A DNA stretch of 64,000 bases from Musa acuminata AAA Group (GCF_036884655.1 NC_088335.1:39775001-39839000), one strand, 5' to 3'; counted from the stretch's first letter, positions 1 through 11,282 are shown. Notes: generated by a model not told the origin, from the letters alone. Numbers and translations: made by a program.

Positions 1-898
1 AATTAAAGCAGGAGGAATTGACGTTGCGCCGGAGGAGATCACGTCAGGATATTGGACGGCAGAATGCTTCGGACGTCGGGCATCGGGCCAAGGAGAGCGG
101 AATTGTGCCAAGGATATCGGGGTTACGGAGGTCAACCACCGATTGGGAAACAAGCCGCAAGAGAGGACAAAGCACTGAAGAATCGGACGAAACGTCAACC
201 AATGACGTGCCAGGCAACAAAATGTCAATTCACATTGTAATAATTGTCTAGATCGGAGTAGAGTTCTAGCTTGTGTGTGCAGGATTAACTACGATAATGA
301 CGAAGACATAAAGCAAAACAAAGTGTCGGAGTCAAGCACGAAGGATTCATTGCGAGTTCGAGAGTTCGACGGAAGTCCGAATGTTCATCGAGAATGCTGC
401 CGGAACTAGCCGAGAATGAGTAGGGAGCTTGCCGAAGGGTTTTTCAGAAGCTCGCCGGAAGGTTCGTTGGAAGTTCACGGAGATCGCCGAGAAAGATTAG
501 AGCTTGCCGAAGAAGCTCGTTGGAACTTGTCAAGATCAAATCGTGATGTCTAGGAGCTTGCCGGGAGTCCGCAGAATGGTTTCCAAGAGTTTAACGGAAA
601 ACCGTCGGAAGTTCGCCGGAAGCTCGCCGGAAGAAGTCTTGACTTACGGACTTTGTAATAGCTTAGAAAATATCTTTAAATTCATAGTTAGCATGTTACT
701 TAAGGTTAGGATTAGGTGTTAATCCTATAAACCAAGTAGGGGCCAATTGGGCTCTAGTTCGGACAGGTTTGGGCCAATTTTGGAGCCCAACCAGTGAGTT
801 GAAATAGTATAGGCGGTGGCACCGCCAGATTTGACGGTGGCACCGCCCAGCACCCTAGAGCTGGGCGGTGGCACCGCTTGGCTGGGCGATGGCACCGC
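1..898 (+). repeat. E1 5' LTR, first part (U3)
   Basis: Matches 14374-15232 of the E1 3' LTR with scattered substitutions. Bases 813-898 hold the palindrome array typical of these LTRs, with GGCGGTGGCACCGCC and variants repeated about every 25-30 bp. The segment ends at the insertion point of N1; the last five bases, ACCGC (894-898), are the target-site duplication and recur at 9672-9676. Confidence 0.9.
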
Positions 899-2393
899 TG
901 CTAGTCATAAGTGCCCAGCAAGCCAATCACGTGAGTGATGGCACGTGTGACTTGATACAGAATCTTTTTGCTTATTATATTTTTGGCGTATATCACTTTA
1001 TAACTATTGCATAAATGCATATGTATTGTGATGTCCTTGGATTTGTGCAATGGGAATCGGATCGTGATGAGATCACGATAATGAGATCGATTCACCTTTA
1101 AACACATATCCTAAATAATCCCGGTCATAGGTTACTCGAGAGGGACATCGTGATAACCGGATAGACTGGTGTGCTGTATACCCGTCCATATGATGGATGC
1201 AGTTGGTCTCATAGCTGCTCGTGTAGGGACACTAGGGATACAGTACAGGTGCTCATTGGAGAATGAGTTCACTGATTGATCCGCTTACGGAATGCTGGAT
1301 GGTTGATGATGCCTTATTGTCAGACAACGATTCCGTAGTCCTAGTGGTGTATCTGGTTCTTAGACTTGAGACACCAAGGATGTCCTGTATGAGTGCTCCA
1401 CTCTTTGATACCAGACTTATAGGTTTGGCTGTTCCCAGATCTAGTACAGCTGGTCATTGGGAGTGGTAGTCGACCTTACGAGGGCTATTGAGTGTCGATA
1501 GAGGATCATCCACTCTCGGTATCATGAGAGGAATATCCCATGTGTTCTTGCTCAGACAAATCCCTGGCCAGGGTCATTCGGGTTGAGAGAGAAAGAGTTC
1601 TCCGGGAGAATCCGATTAGAGCGAGACTCGAGTAGAAACCGTATGGGTCTGACAGCACCATGCTCGATATACGGTCTCTGGGATATTAGATGGATGAGGG
1701 ACTATAGGTACATGGTAACTGAGGACAGACAGGTCCAATGGATTGGATTCCCCTGTATCGTCTGGGGACTACGGCGTAGTGGCCTAGTACTTCCGTAGTC
1801 GATGAGTCGAGTGAATTATTACAGAGATAATAATTCACTTAGTTAGAAGGAGTTCTGACAGGTATGACTCACGGCCAGCTCGATATTGGGCCTAGAGGGT
1901 CACACACATATGGTAGGCATTGCGATGAGTAGAGGTTCGGATATGAGATATCCGACGGAGCTCTTGTCTTATTGGATGCAGATCCAATACCCACTAGGGA
2001 AAGGACCTATTAGGGTTTTGACACGGGATCTCTATAAATAGGAGGGATTCACAGCCTCATAGGCTAGAGTCTTTGCTTGCCCTTCCTATTCTCCTCTCCC
2101 TCTCCACCTCAGAGTAGGCCTGGAGTTTTGAGGAGCGTCGTCGCAACCCTGCTGTGTGGATCACCGCTAGAGAGGAGGACGCTTGACCTCCTTCACCCTC
2201 TCCTAAGGATCTGCAAGGAAACAGGGATATACGATCTCCCTAGGTAACACAATCTCTATACGCAGTTTTGTGTTTTACGGATTTTTGCGCACCAATCTTC
2301 GCACGACGATGAACATCTTTTTGGGAATCGGGGATTTTTGTTTTCTTGTTCTTCCGCTGCGCATATGATGTCGCCCCCTATGATTTCCCAACA
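899..2393 (+). repeat. N1 5' LTR
   Basis: TG...CA ended, 1495 bp, with the same length as the 3' copy at 8177-9671. A TATA box (TATAAATA) lies at 2033-2040, about 360 bp before the LTR end, and is the likely promoter of the element. Short open frames inside the LTR recur identically in both copies and are not genes. Confidence 0.97.
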
Positions 2394-2394
2394 G

Positions 2395-2407
2395 TGGTAT
2401 CAGAGCC
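2395..2407 (+). other. N1 primer binding site
   Basis: TGGTATCAGAGCC one base after the LTR end is the usual plant retrotransposon site complementary to the 3' end of initiator methionine tRNA. It marks the boundary between LTR and leader. Confidence 0.9.
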
Positions 2408-2489
2408 AGGTTGTTCGTGCGAATGATTAGTTTTTTGAACTGCGTGTGTTGTGTTTAGGAAGAATATTGACGTCAAAATCGTTGACGCA

Positions 2490-2960
2490 AAAGCAAGGAA
2501 GGGCAGCAACAGTTGCTGCCCTCGATCTGCATGCCTGCAGCCAGCCGCAGCCGCAGCCAGGCAGCACAGCGCCGGCGCATGCGCAAGCGCTGTGCCTGCA
2601 GTAGCCGGCCGGCGATCTGCTTGCAGCAGGCTTGCGGCCGGCGGGGCTGGGAGCCCGCTCGGTAGAAGCGCCTGCGGCCACTGAGCCCGCGGGCAGAGGC
2701 GCCGCGGGGCAGCAGCGCGGGCTGAGGCACCGCAGGGCAGCGGCGCCTGTGGCCGCTGCTCCCACGGGCAAAAACCCCGCAGGGGCGGCCGCCAGCGAGA
2801 CAGCACCACCTGCGGGCGCTGACTCGCGGGCAGATCCGCTCGCGAAGGCGGCGGCGCCCGCGGGGGCGCCCACCTGCAGCGGCAGCGACCCCAGCGGGCG
2901 TACCACCTGAAGGCGAGGGCAGTGCCCTCGCCCTCGCCGCACAGGCCGCCGCCAGAAGGG
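2490..2960 (+). repeat. GC-rich island in the N1 leader
   Basis: About 470 bp of very GC- and CpG-rich DNA between PBS and gag, unlike the AT-rich surroundings. It is built from degenerate units of about 15 bp with cores such as GCGGGCA, GCGGGGCA and GCAGGGCA, and is rich in small palindromes. Long alanine-, arginine- and proline-rich open frames on both strands are a by-product of the composition; none resembles a known protein. It could be a structured RNA leader, a CpG island or a captured fragment; the sequence does not decide. Confidence 0.7.
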
Positions 2961-3059
2961 TGGCGGCGGCGGCGCGCAGCAGCGAAAAGGGGAAAGGGTA
3001 TTAGGGTTTTCTGCGCAAAAGATAGTTTTACCCCTCGGAATTTGAGAAATTTCAGTTTC

Positions 3060-3770
3060 TGTCTTTTGTCCAAATTACGAAAATACCCTTAGGAATTGAG
3101 AAATTCCCTATATATCCCTGATTTCAGAAAATATTAATTAAAAGGTTTAGTTGATTATTATTTTTTATTATCTAGTAGTCCTACATAATGACGATTATTT
3201 ATACATGTGATGTATGATGAGTGGACGGATGATCATGGACCGTGTGATGTGTGTACTTGTGATTATTATTATTGAGGTCTGCGAACCTCCATTATATTTC
3301 TCGTTTATTGTCGGGCCTGCGTGCCTATGATTAAGTTGTAATCACATGAGGAGGCGCAGCGGGAGCGTGGAAGCCATAGCGGGACCCACGAGACGGACGA
3401 TCGTGATGCATGAAGATGCATCAAGATGTCGACGGAACCAACGAGGACGAGATGGACGATCACAAGGCATGGAGATGCACCGTTGCACACATAGATCTTG
3501 ATGTGAGTGATTAGGCCTACTGGCTCGGGCCTAATCATATTAGGTTGTGGTCCATGATCATCTGGTGTGATTGCTTATACACATACTAGATATGTATATA
3601 TATTTGCATGCGATGTAGATATATATATTAAATATGTACATGTGTGACATGTCATAATAGGAGACCAAATCATAGAAACATCTCTCGATAATATTAAGTC
3701 GGTAAACGTGAGGCAATTAGATTGACCCACGTGGCCTTCCATCGTTATGAGTAGGAACCGAATCCCGGTG
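3060..3770 (+). other. N1 leader, AT-rich part
   Basis: Non-coding sequence between the GC island and the hairpin cluster. It contains alternating TATATA stretches at 3590-3650 and no ORF with recognisable similarity. It belongs to the 5' untranslated leader of N1. Confidence 0.6.
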
Positions 3771-4083
3771 TAGGTTGAGTTGGTCGAGTCCCTCGAGACT
3801 CACCTATATCGCGATTCGCTATCTTGCTTACGACATAGAGATGTCACCGGTGACCTGAGGGCATGATATGCTTGGTCGAGTCCCTCGAGGGTATATCATC
3901 AAATCAGACTCATCTTGTAACGAAGGTGTTGACTTAACCGAGCATCATGGTTGGTCGAGTCCCTCGAGGCCATGGTGATTCGGAGGCCGAACAGGACGGG
4001 AATCACAAGGAGTTGTGATCGGCAAGAGTTGTCTACCTTTTAGGCTTAGTGTGATTGGTCGAGTCCCTCGAGGTTACACTAAG
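3771..4083 (+). other. Four-hairpin cluster in the N1 leader
   Basis: The core TTGGTCGAGTCCCTCGAG occurs four times (about 3780, 3872, 3951, 4055). Each copy is flanked by arms that are complementary to each other but differ between copies: TAGGTTGAGT/ACTCACCTA, ATGATATGC/GTATATCAT, CATGG/CCATG and CTTAGTGTGA/TTACACTAAG. Mismatches are mostly G-U wobbles or single bulges. Constant apical sequence with independently complementary stems points to selection on RNA structure. Position between PBS and gag suggests a packaging, dimerisation or translation role, which is inference. Confidence 0.8.
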
Positions 4084-4268
4084 ACGCTGATTGGATCCTG
4101 ATCCCCACTAGAAGTCTGCCGGAGACTTCCGTTTCACGTGCTGAGGGTGTCGCGTGACTCGTTAGTAAAATAGTGGGAGCATATTAAGATAGAAGTCCAT
4201 ATCTTGATAGTTTATTTCTTGCAAAATCTGCATGTTATTCATTTTTGCTACATCTTTATTTTCAGAAA

Positions 4269-7200
4269 ATGTCGCTTTCAAATCCCTTACGTGGCATACT
4301 TGATGTCAACCGCCTCACTGGTCCAAATTATACGGATTGGCTCCGTAACTTGAGAATTGTTCTCACAGCGGAGAAAATCGTGTACGTCCTTGATACAGTG
4401 ATGCCTACGCCCGAAGAAGGGGCAAGCGAGGATGAGATCGCTCGCTACGTGAAGTACATTGATGACTCCACTCTTGCTCAGTGCTATATGTTGGGCTCTA
4501 TGACTCCAGAGTTACAGAGACAACATGAAAAGATGGATGCCAGATCCATTCTCCTACATGTCCGCAAATTGTTTGAGGAACAGGGAAGGACTCAACGATA
4601 TGAGATATCCAAGAGCCTTTTCCGCGCTAGGATGACTGAGGGGACACCGGTTCAGAACCATGTCCTAAAGATGATTGAGTGGATAAAGAAACTCACAGGT
4701 CTAGGAATGGTCCTAGAGGATAACTTGTGTGTGGACATTATGCTTCAGTCCCTACCAGATTCCTTTTCACAGTTCATAATGAATTTTAATATGAACAAGC
4801 TTGAGGTGACTCTCCCAGAGCTCCTCAATATGTTGAGGGAGGCAGAGAGTACTATTAAGAATGAGAATCCAGTTCTCTACACTGGTGAGACCAAAAAGAA
4901 AAGGAAAGCAGAAAGGTCCCTTAAGAAGGGAAAGGGCAAGGGCAAACAAGGTAAAGCAAAGGTTGCTAAGAAAGACCCAGTAAAGGACAAAGGCCAATAC
5001 TTCCACTGTGGTAAAGATGAGCACTGGAAGAGAAACTGCAAAGAGTACCTTGCAGAAAGGGCGAAACAAAAGCTTGATGAAGCTTCAGGTACATTCATGA
5101 TCGGTCTCCATTTGTCAGACTCTTATGATAACACATGGGTATTAGATACCGGTAGTGCTTATCATATATGTAATTCGTTGCAGGTTCTGGCAAGGCCTAG
5201 GAGACTAGAGAGAGGCGAGATGGACCTCAAGATGGGTAATGGAGCAAAAGTTGTTGTTTTAGCTGTTGGCGAGGTCGCCCTACATCTGCCTAGTGGAGCT
5301 TTTATTGCATTAGATGCATGTTATTTTGTTCCTTCTATTATCAAAAACATTATCTCCATTTCATGTTTAACAGTTAGTGGATATAAATTTGTTTTTGAGA
5401 ACAATGGTTGTTCGATATTATTAGATGATAAGATCATCACGAAAGGAACATTGCATAATGGTTTATTTATGTTAGATACCACTCCACATATCATGAATAT
5501 AAATATGTCCAAAAGGAAACGAGATGAGTTGAACAGTGCATACCTGTGGCATTGTAGGCTAGGTCACATCCATGAAAGAAGGATTCAAAAGTTGCTAAAT
5601 GATGGATATCTAGATCCATTCGACTATGTGTCATATGCAACTTGTGAGCCTTGCATTCGTGGAAAACTGACCAACTCTCCATTTAGTGGAACTGGAGAGA
5701 GAGCCACTGAGTTGTTGGAACTCATACATAGTGATGTATGTGGACCCATGTCAACTCATGCCATTGGAGGTTACTCCTACTTCATTACATTTACTGATGA
5801 TTTCTCAAGGTATGTATATGTGTACTTAATGAAGTACAAGTCCGAGGCCTTTGAGAAATTCAGAGAGTATAAGAATGAGGTGGAGAACCAGACTAGAAAG
5901 AGTATCAAAACTCTTCGATCAGATCGAGGAGGTGAGTACTTAAGTACAGAGTTTACTCACTTCCTCAAGGACCATGGGATATTATCCCAATGGACACCTC
6001 CTTATACACCTCAGCTTAATGGTGTCTCTGAAAGGAGAAATCGTACATTATTAGATATGGTACGGTCCATGATGAGTTTCGCTGACCTACCCATCTCATT
6101 CTGGGGATATGCCCTAGAAACCGCAGCTTACCTTCTGAACAGAGTTCCAACTAAGTCGGTGGTGTCTACACCATATGAGATATGGAAAGGGAAGAAGCCT
6201 GATCTTAAAGTAGTTAAGATTTGGGGCTGCTCTGCCCATGTTAAAAGACACAACCCCGATAAGTTAGAATCAAGGACAGGGCGATGTAAATTTGTAGAAT
6301 ACCCCAAGGAAACTTGTGGGTATTACTTCTATCATCTCGAGGACCAAAAGGTCTTTGTAGCTAAGAGAGCAGTGTTCCTTGAGAAGGAACACATTCTTGA
6401 CGGAGACAGTGGGAGAATGATAGAATTGAGCGAGGTTGGAGAACCAAGCTCAAGCACCACTCTACAGCCCGAGTCTGTTCAGGTATCTAATACACAAGTT
6501 TCAACTTTACGCAGGTCTGATAGAGTATCCCATCCTCCTGAGAGATATGTGGGACATATTAGAGTAGAGGATGTAGAGGATATTGATCCTCAGACCTACG
6601 AGGAGGCTATTATGAGTATAGACTCCGGGAAGTGGAAAGAAGCCATGAATTCTGAGATGGATTCTATGTACTCAAATAAGGTTTGGAACCTAGTTGATGC
6701 ACCCGAAGGTATTGTACCCATCGGTTGCAAGTGGATCTTTAAGAAAAAGATCGGAGTAGATGGAAAGGTAGAGACCTATAAAGCAAGGCTAGTGGCTAAG
6801 GGGTATCGTCAAAGGCAAGGTGTTGACTATGACGAAACTTTCTCACCCGTAGCAATGCTAAAATCCATCAGAATTCTATTGGCTATTGCAGCACACTATG
6901 ATTATGAGATCTGGCAGATGGATGTGAAAACCGCATTCCTCAATGGGAACCTGGAGGAGGAGGTGTATATGATGCAACCTGAGGGATTCGTGTCCAAGAA
7001 CTGCCCAGATAAGGTGTGTAGGTTGCTTAGATCCATTTATGGACTAAAGCAAGCTTCCCGAAGTTGGAACATAAGATTTGATGAGGCAATCAGATCTTAT
7101 GACTTCGTTAAGAACGAAGATGAGCCTTGTGTATACAGAAAGGTAAGTGGGAGCGCTATTAGCTTTTTGGTGTTATATGTGGATGACATCCTCATCATTG

Positions 7201-8162
7201 GGAATGACATAGGAATGCTATCCACAATAAAGGCTTGTTTATCTAGACACTTCTCCATGAAGGACTTAGGAGAAGCATCTTATATCTTGGGGATTAGAAT
7301 CTATAGAGATAGATCCAAAAGGATGCTTGGCTTGTCCCAGTCCAGGTACATAGAAACTATTGTCAAAAGGTTTGGCATGGAAAATTCCAAAAGAGGTCTC
7401 ATACCGATGAGACATGGGATATCGCTTTCTACGAGTATGTCCCCAAAGACTCCAGAAGAAAGGGCGAACATGGATATGATACCTTATGCCTCAGCAATAG
7501 GGTCTATCATGTATGCCATGCTATGTACTAGGCCTGATATAGCGCATGCTCTGAGTGTCACGAGCAGGTATCAGGCGGATCCAGGCTTGGAGCACTGGAA
7601 AGCAGTAAAGTGTATCCTTAAGTACTTGAGAAGGACTAAGGATCTTTTACTAGTATATGGAGGTAATAGCCTTAAGGTTGAAGGCTACACTGACTCAAGT
7701 TTTCATCCTGATGTCGATGATAGCAAGTCGAATTCAGGGTATGTGTACACCTTGAATGGAGGAGTAGTGTGCTGGAAGAGTTCCAAGCAAGATACCACTG
7801 CTGACTCGACCACAGAGGCGGAGTACATTGCTGCATCAGATGCAGCAAAGGAGGGAGTCTGGTTGAAGAAGTTCATCACAGATTTGGGAGTCGTGCCGGA
7901 TAGTGAGGAGCCGATTTCCCTATATTGCGACAACAACGGGGCAATTGCTCAAGCGAAGGAACCTAGGTCTCATCAGAAATCTAAGCATGTTCTGAGGAGG
8001 TTCCACCTTATCAGAGAGATCGTGACCCGAGGAGATGTAGTAGTGGAAAGAGTTCCATCCGAAGATAACATTGCAGATCCACTAACAAAGCCATTGTCTC
8101 AGATTGTCTTTGAGCGTCACAGGGGTCTGATGGGGATCAGACACATAGGTGATTGGCTTTAG
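4269..8162 (+). CDS. Copia gag-pol polyprotein of N1, intact
   Basis: 1297 residues from the ATG at 4269; the frame is open a little further upstream, but no earlier in-frame ATG exists. Order: gag domain (residues 1-215), basic linker, zinc knuckle (244-257), aspartic protease with DTG at D293, integrase with HHCC (H428, H433, C459, C462) and catalytic D489, D552, E588 (D and E separated by 35 residues), reverse transcriptase with YVDD (D972, D973) and RNase H with D1142, the TEAE motif (E1183, E1185) and D1221. No stop or frameshift. Oddity: the knuckle reads Y-x2-C-x4-H-x4-C because the first Cys codon is TAC (4998-5000); this may weaken RNA binding. The single fused ORF is normal for Copia. 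Confidence 0.97.
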   Translation: MSLSNPLRGILDVNRLTGPNYTDWLRNLRIVLTAEKIVYVLDTVMPTPEEGASEDEIARYVKYIDDSTLAQCYMLGSMTPELQRQHEKMDARSILLHVRKLFEEQGRTQRYEISKSLFRARMTEGTPVQNHVLKMIEWIKKLTGLGMVLEDNLCVDIMLQSLPDSFSQFIMNFNMNKLEVTLPELLNMLREAESTIKNENPVLYTGETKKKRKAERSLKKGKGKGKQGKAKVAKKDPVKDKGQYFHCGKDEHWKRNCKEYLAERAKQKLDEASGTFMIGLHLSDSYDNTWVLDTGSAYHICNSLQVLARPRRLERGEMDLKMGNGAKVVVLAVGEVALHLPSGAFIALDACYFVPSIIKNIISISCLTVSGYKFVFENNGCSILLDDKIITKGTLHNGLFMLDTTPHIMNINMSKRKRDELNSAYLWHCRLGHIHERRIQKLLNDGYLDPFDYVSYATCEPCIRGKLTNSPFSGTGERATELLELIHSDVCGPMSTHAIGGYSYFITFTDDFSRYVYVYLMKYKSEAFEKFREYKNEVENQTRKSIKTLRSDRGGEYLSTEFTHFLKDHGILSQWTPPYTPQLNGVSERRNRTLLDMVRSMMSFADLPISFWGYALETAAYLLNRVPTKSVVSTPYEIWKGKKPDLKVVKIWGCSAHVKRHNPDKLESRTGRCKFVEYPKETCGYYFYHLEDQKVFVAKRAVFLEKEHILDGDSGRMIELSEVGEPSSSTTLQPESVQVSNTQVSTLRRSDRVSHPPERYVGHIRVEDVEDIDPQTYEEAIMSIDSGKWKEAMNSEMDSMYSNKVWNLVDAPEGIVPIGCKWIFKKKIGVDGKVETYKARLVAKGYRQRQGVDYDETFSPVAMLKSIRILLAIAAHYDYEIWQMDVKTAFLNGNLEEEVYMMQPEGFVSKNCPDKVCRLLRSIYGLKQASRSWNIRFDEAIRSYDFVKNEDEPCVYRKVSGSAISFLVLYVDDILIIGNDIGMLSTIKACLSRHFSMKDLGEASYILGIRIYRDRSKRMLGLSQSRYIETIVKRFGMENSKRGLIPMRHGISLSTSMSPKTPEERANMDMIPYASAIGSIMYAMLCTRPDIAHALSVTSRYQADPGLEHWKAVKCILKYLRRTKDLLLVYGGNSLKVEGYTDSSFHPDVDDSKSNSGYVYTLNGGVVCWKSSKQDTTADSTTEAEYIAASDAAKEGVWLKKFITDLGVVPDSEEPISLYCDNNGAIAQAKEPRSHQKSKHVLRRFHLIREIVTRGDVVVERVPSEDNIADPLTKPLSQIVFERHRGLMGIRHIGDWL

Positions 8163-8166
8163 GTCA

Positions 8167-8176
8167 AGTGGGAGAT
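8167..8176 (+). other. N1 polypurine tract
   Basis: AGTGGGAGAT sits immediately before the 3' LTR and just after the gag-pol stop; it is the expected plus-strand priming site. Confidence 0.8.
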
Positions 8177-9671
8177 TGCTAGTCATAAGTGCCCAGCAAG
8201 CCAATCACGTGAGTGATGGCACGTGTGACTTGATACAGAATCTTTTTGCTTATTATATTTTTGGCGTATATCACTTTATAACTATTGCATAAATGCATAT
8301 GTATTGTGATGTCCTTGGATTTGTGCAATGGGAATCGGATCGTGATGAGATCACGATAATGAGATCGATTCACCTTTAAACACATATCCTAAATAATCCT
8401 GGTCATAGGTTACTCGAGAGGGACATCGTGATAACCGGATAGACTGGTGTGCTGTATACCCGTCCATATGATGGATGCAGCTGGTCTCATAGCTGCTCGT
8501 GTAGGGACACTAGGGATACAGTACAGGTGCTCATTGGAGAATGAGTTCACTGATTGATTCGCTTACGGAATGCTGGATGGTTGATGATGCCTTATTGTCA
8601 GACAACGATTCCGTAGTCCTAGTGGTGTATCTGGTTCTTAGACTTGAGACACCAAGGATGTCCTGTATGAGTGCTCCACTCTTTGATACCAGACTTATAG
8701 GTTTGGCTGTTCCCAGATCTAGTACAGTTGGTCATTGGGAGTGGTAGTCGACCTTACGAGGGCTATTGAGTGTCGATAGAGGATCATCCACTCTCGGTAT
8801 CATGAGAGGAATATCCCATGTGTTCTTGCTCAGACAAATCCCTGGCCAGGGTCATTCGGGTTGAGAGAGAAAGAGTTCTCCGGGAGAATCCGATTAGAGC
8901 GAGACTCGAGTAGAAACCGTATGGGTCTGACAGCACCATGCTCGATATACGGTCTCTGGGATATTAGATGGATGAGGGACTATAGGTACATGGTAACTGA
9001 GGACAGACAGGTCCAATGGATTGGATTCCCTTGTATCGTCTGGGGACTACGGCGTAGTGGCCTAGTACTTCCGTAGTCGATGAGTCGAGTGAATTATTAC
9101 AGAGATAATAATTCACTTAGTTAGAAGGAGTTCTGACAGGTATGACTCACGGCCAGCTCGATATTGGGCCTAGAGGGTCACACACATATGGTAGGCATTG
9201 CGATGAGTAGAGGTTCGGATATGAGATATCCGACGGAGCCCTTGTCTTATTGGATGCAGATCCAATACCCACTAGGGAAAGGACCCATTAGGGTTTTGAC
9301 ACGGGATCTCTATAAATAGGAGGGATTCACAGCCTCATAGGCTAGAGTCTTTGCTTGCCCTTCCTATTCTCCTCTCCCTCTCCACCTCAGAGTAGGCCTG
9401 GAGTTTTGAGGAGCGTCGTCGCAACCCTGCTGTGTGGATCACCGCTAGAGAGGAGGACGCTTGACCTCCTTCACCCTCTCCTAAGGATCTACAAGGAAAC
9501 AGGGATATACGATCTCCCTAGGTAACACAATCTCTATACGCAGTTTTGTGTTTTACGGATTTTTGCGCACCAATCTTCGCACGACGATGAACATCTTTTT
9601 GGGAATCGGGGATTTTTGTTTTCTTGTTCTTCCGCTGCGCATATGATGTCGCCCCCTATGATTTCCCAACA
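8177..9671 (+). repeat. N1 3' LTR
   Basis: 1495 bp, about 99.5% identical to the 5' LTR by eye. Differences seen are all C/T or G/A. The TATA box lies at 9311-9318. It ends ...CCAACA and is followed by the target duplication ACCGC (9672-9676). Confidence 0.97.
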
Positions 9672-10287
9672 ACCGCCAGTCCACTGTCAGTGTCAGACAC
9701 TGACAGGCGGTGGCACCGCCAACATCGGGAACCAAAGAGAATTCAAATTTTGAAGCCCAAATTTGAGTTCTCTTGAGGCCTATAAATACCCCTCAAATCT
9801 CAACTGAGATTACAACCTTTTGAAAAGCAATAGTTTGAGTTAAGAGTCGTAGAATAGCCTTTGCAAGCTTTGATTTTCATATTGCTTAAGTGTTCACCTC
9901 CTCCCATCTTGTTGAAAAGAATTGTAAGAGTGTGAACCACTTGTAAAGGTTGTAAGAGGGGTATTAGTCCTTCCCCTACAAGAAATTTGCTAGTGGAAGT
10001 TAGAAGCCTCTTCGAAGAAGGCTTCGCAAGTGGATGTAGGTCATTGTGACCGAACCACTTTAAAAACTACTGCGTTATCTGGTTTGCATCCTACTCTTGC
10101 CATTTACATACTGCAAACTTCTCTACTTAGTTACTACGCTTCCATACGTTTCTAAGTTATCAAGCTTCTAAAATCGGTTTCCATTGATATTGCTTTTCAT
10201 CGTACGAAAGATTTATCAAAATTGAAATTTTAATCCGCTCCACTAATTCACCCCCCCCCCCCTCTTAGTGCTGCTCCGATCCTAATA
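9672..10287 (+). repeat. E1 5' LTR, second part
   Basis: Resumes the E1 LTR after N1 and matches about 15228-15856. It contains the end of the palindrome array, a TATA box (TATAAATA, 9781-9788), a run of 12 C at 10251-10262 and the degraded terminus CCTAATA (intact copies end CCTAACA). Confidence 0.9.
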
Positions 10288-10289
10288 AT

Positions 10290-10302
10290 TGGTATCAGAG
10301 CC
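10290..10302 (+). other. E1 primer binding site
   Basis: TGGTATCAGAGCC, tRNA-Met type, two bases after the LTR end. Confidence 0.9.
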
Positions 10303-10337
10303 ACGTTTTTCTATTTTGGTTTAACACCTAAATAGAA

Positions 10338-11282
10338 ATGGCTCTTTACGGCTTTCAAGAGGGTCACTCTCTCATTTGTCCTCCCTTTTTCAATGGGACG
10401 AACTACACTTATTAGAAAACTCGAATGAGAGTTTTCTTACTTTCTTTGGATTTGAATTTATGGCACATAGTCGACAATGGATTTGAAATATCTTCTCTTC
10501 CAATGAACCATTGGAATGATTTGGAGAATAAGATGTTTTCTTTAAACGCAAAGGATATGAATGCCTTATTTTGCTCTTTGGACAAAAATGAGTTCAATCG
10601 GGTTTCTTTGTGCGAAACGACTTTCGACATATGACACATTCTTGAAATCACACACGAAGGCACTTCTAGAGTTAAAGATTCGAAAATCAACATTTTAATG
10701 CATGATTTCAAGTTTTTTCGAATGAAGCCGAGCGAAACCATTGTTGACATGTACACCCGTTTTATTGATGTTGTCAATGGTTTACAAGCTCTTAGCAAAT
10801 GTTTCTCGAATTTTGAACTTGTTAGTAAAGTTTTACGATCACTTTCTAAAGCTTGGGAATAAAAAATAATGGCAATACAAGAAACAAAAGATTTAAATAT
10901 TTTTCCACTTGAAGAACTTATCGGCTCATTGATGACATATGAAATGGTGCGCAATACACATGATGAACACAATGAACACTTGAACCACCTTCCAAAGAAT
11001 AGGAAGGATTTGGAACTCTGGACAAATGAATACCACTTGAGTGATGACTCAAGTGATGAGGACAATGATGAACTTGAACTTCGAACACCAACTCTTAATA
11101 AGTTCATTAAATAAAAATCTAAAATAAATAATAAACTTGAACGGAGGAAGAGGCCAAAGAAAAGGAAGGCACCCAAGGATGAATCAAGAACTTCTAAAGG
11201 TGAAACGGCGAATTGGGCTTTGATGGGCTTCGACTACAAGGTAAGTAACTCAACTCTCTTGAATTATTTTGAAATTACTTGA
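10338..11282 (+). pseudogene. E1 gag remnant, without zinc knuckle
   Basis: A 315-codon reading frame from ATG 10338 keeps one frame throughout but has four in-frame stops (about 10411, 10632, 10859, 11112). The protein aligns with gag of E3 and E5 through conserved stretches such as LDKNEFNRVS, THEGTSRVK and FPLEELIGSLMTYEM. The region where E3 has its CX2CX4HX4C knuckle is replaced by a short basic stretch, and the frame then ends. E2 shows the same shortened layout, so this is a subfamily trait. Substitution stops without frameshifts suggest decay after insertion. Confidence 0.85.

Larger units (their letters stand above)
899..9671 (+). mobile_element. N1: complete, young Ty1/Copia retrotransposon
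   Basis: The 8773-bp element has two 1495-bp LTRs (TGCTAG... to ...CCAACA), a PBS at 2395, a 1.86-kb leader, one continuous gag-pol ORF, a polypurine stretch at 8167-8176 and a perfect 5-bp target duplication ACCGC (894-898 and 9672-9676). By eye the LTRs differ at about eight positions, all transitions, so insertion was recent. A long LTR and long leader are reminiscent of the Angela/Tork side of plant Copia; the lineage was not tested. All catalytic motifs are present, but the zinc knuckle has lost its first cysteine. Confidence 0.97.

Noticed and set aside
901..1107. Minus-strand 68-codon frame in the N1 LTR, repeated at 8179-8385
   Set aside because: Identical in both LTRs because the LTRs are nearly identical; no start context or similarity supports a gene.
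2378..3073. Long open frame on the minus strand over the GC-rich island (231 codons)
   Set aside because: Composition-driven Ala/Arg/Pro-rich frame; several frames on both strands are open together and none resembles a protein family.
4245..4268. Upstream extension of the N1 gag-pol frame
   Set aside because: The extra codons begin at TTG, not ATG; the first in-frame ATG is at 4269.
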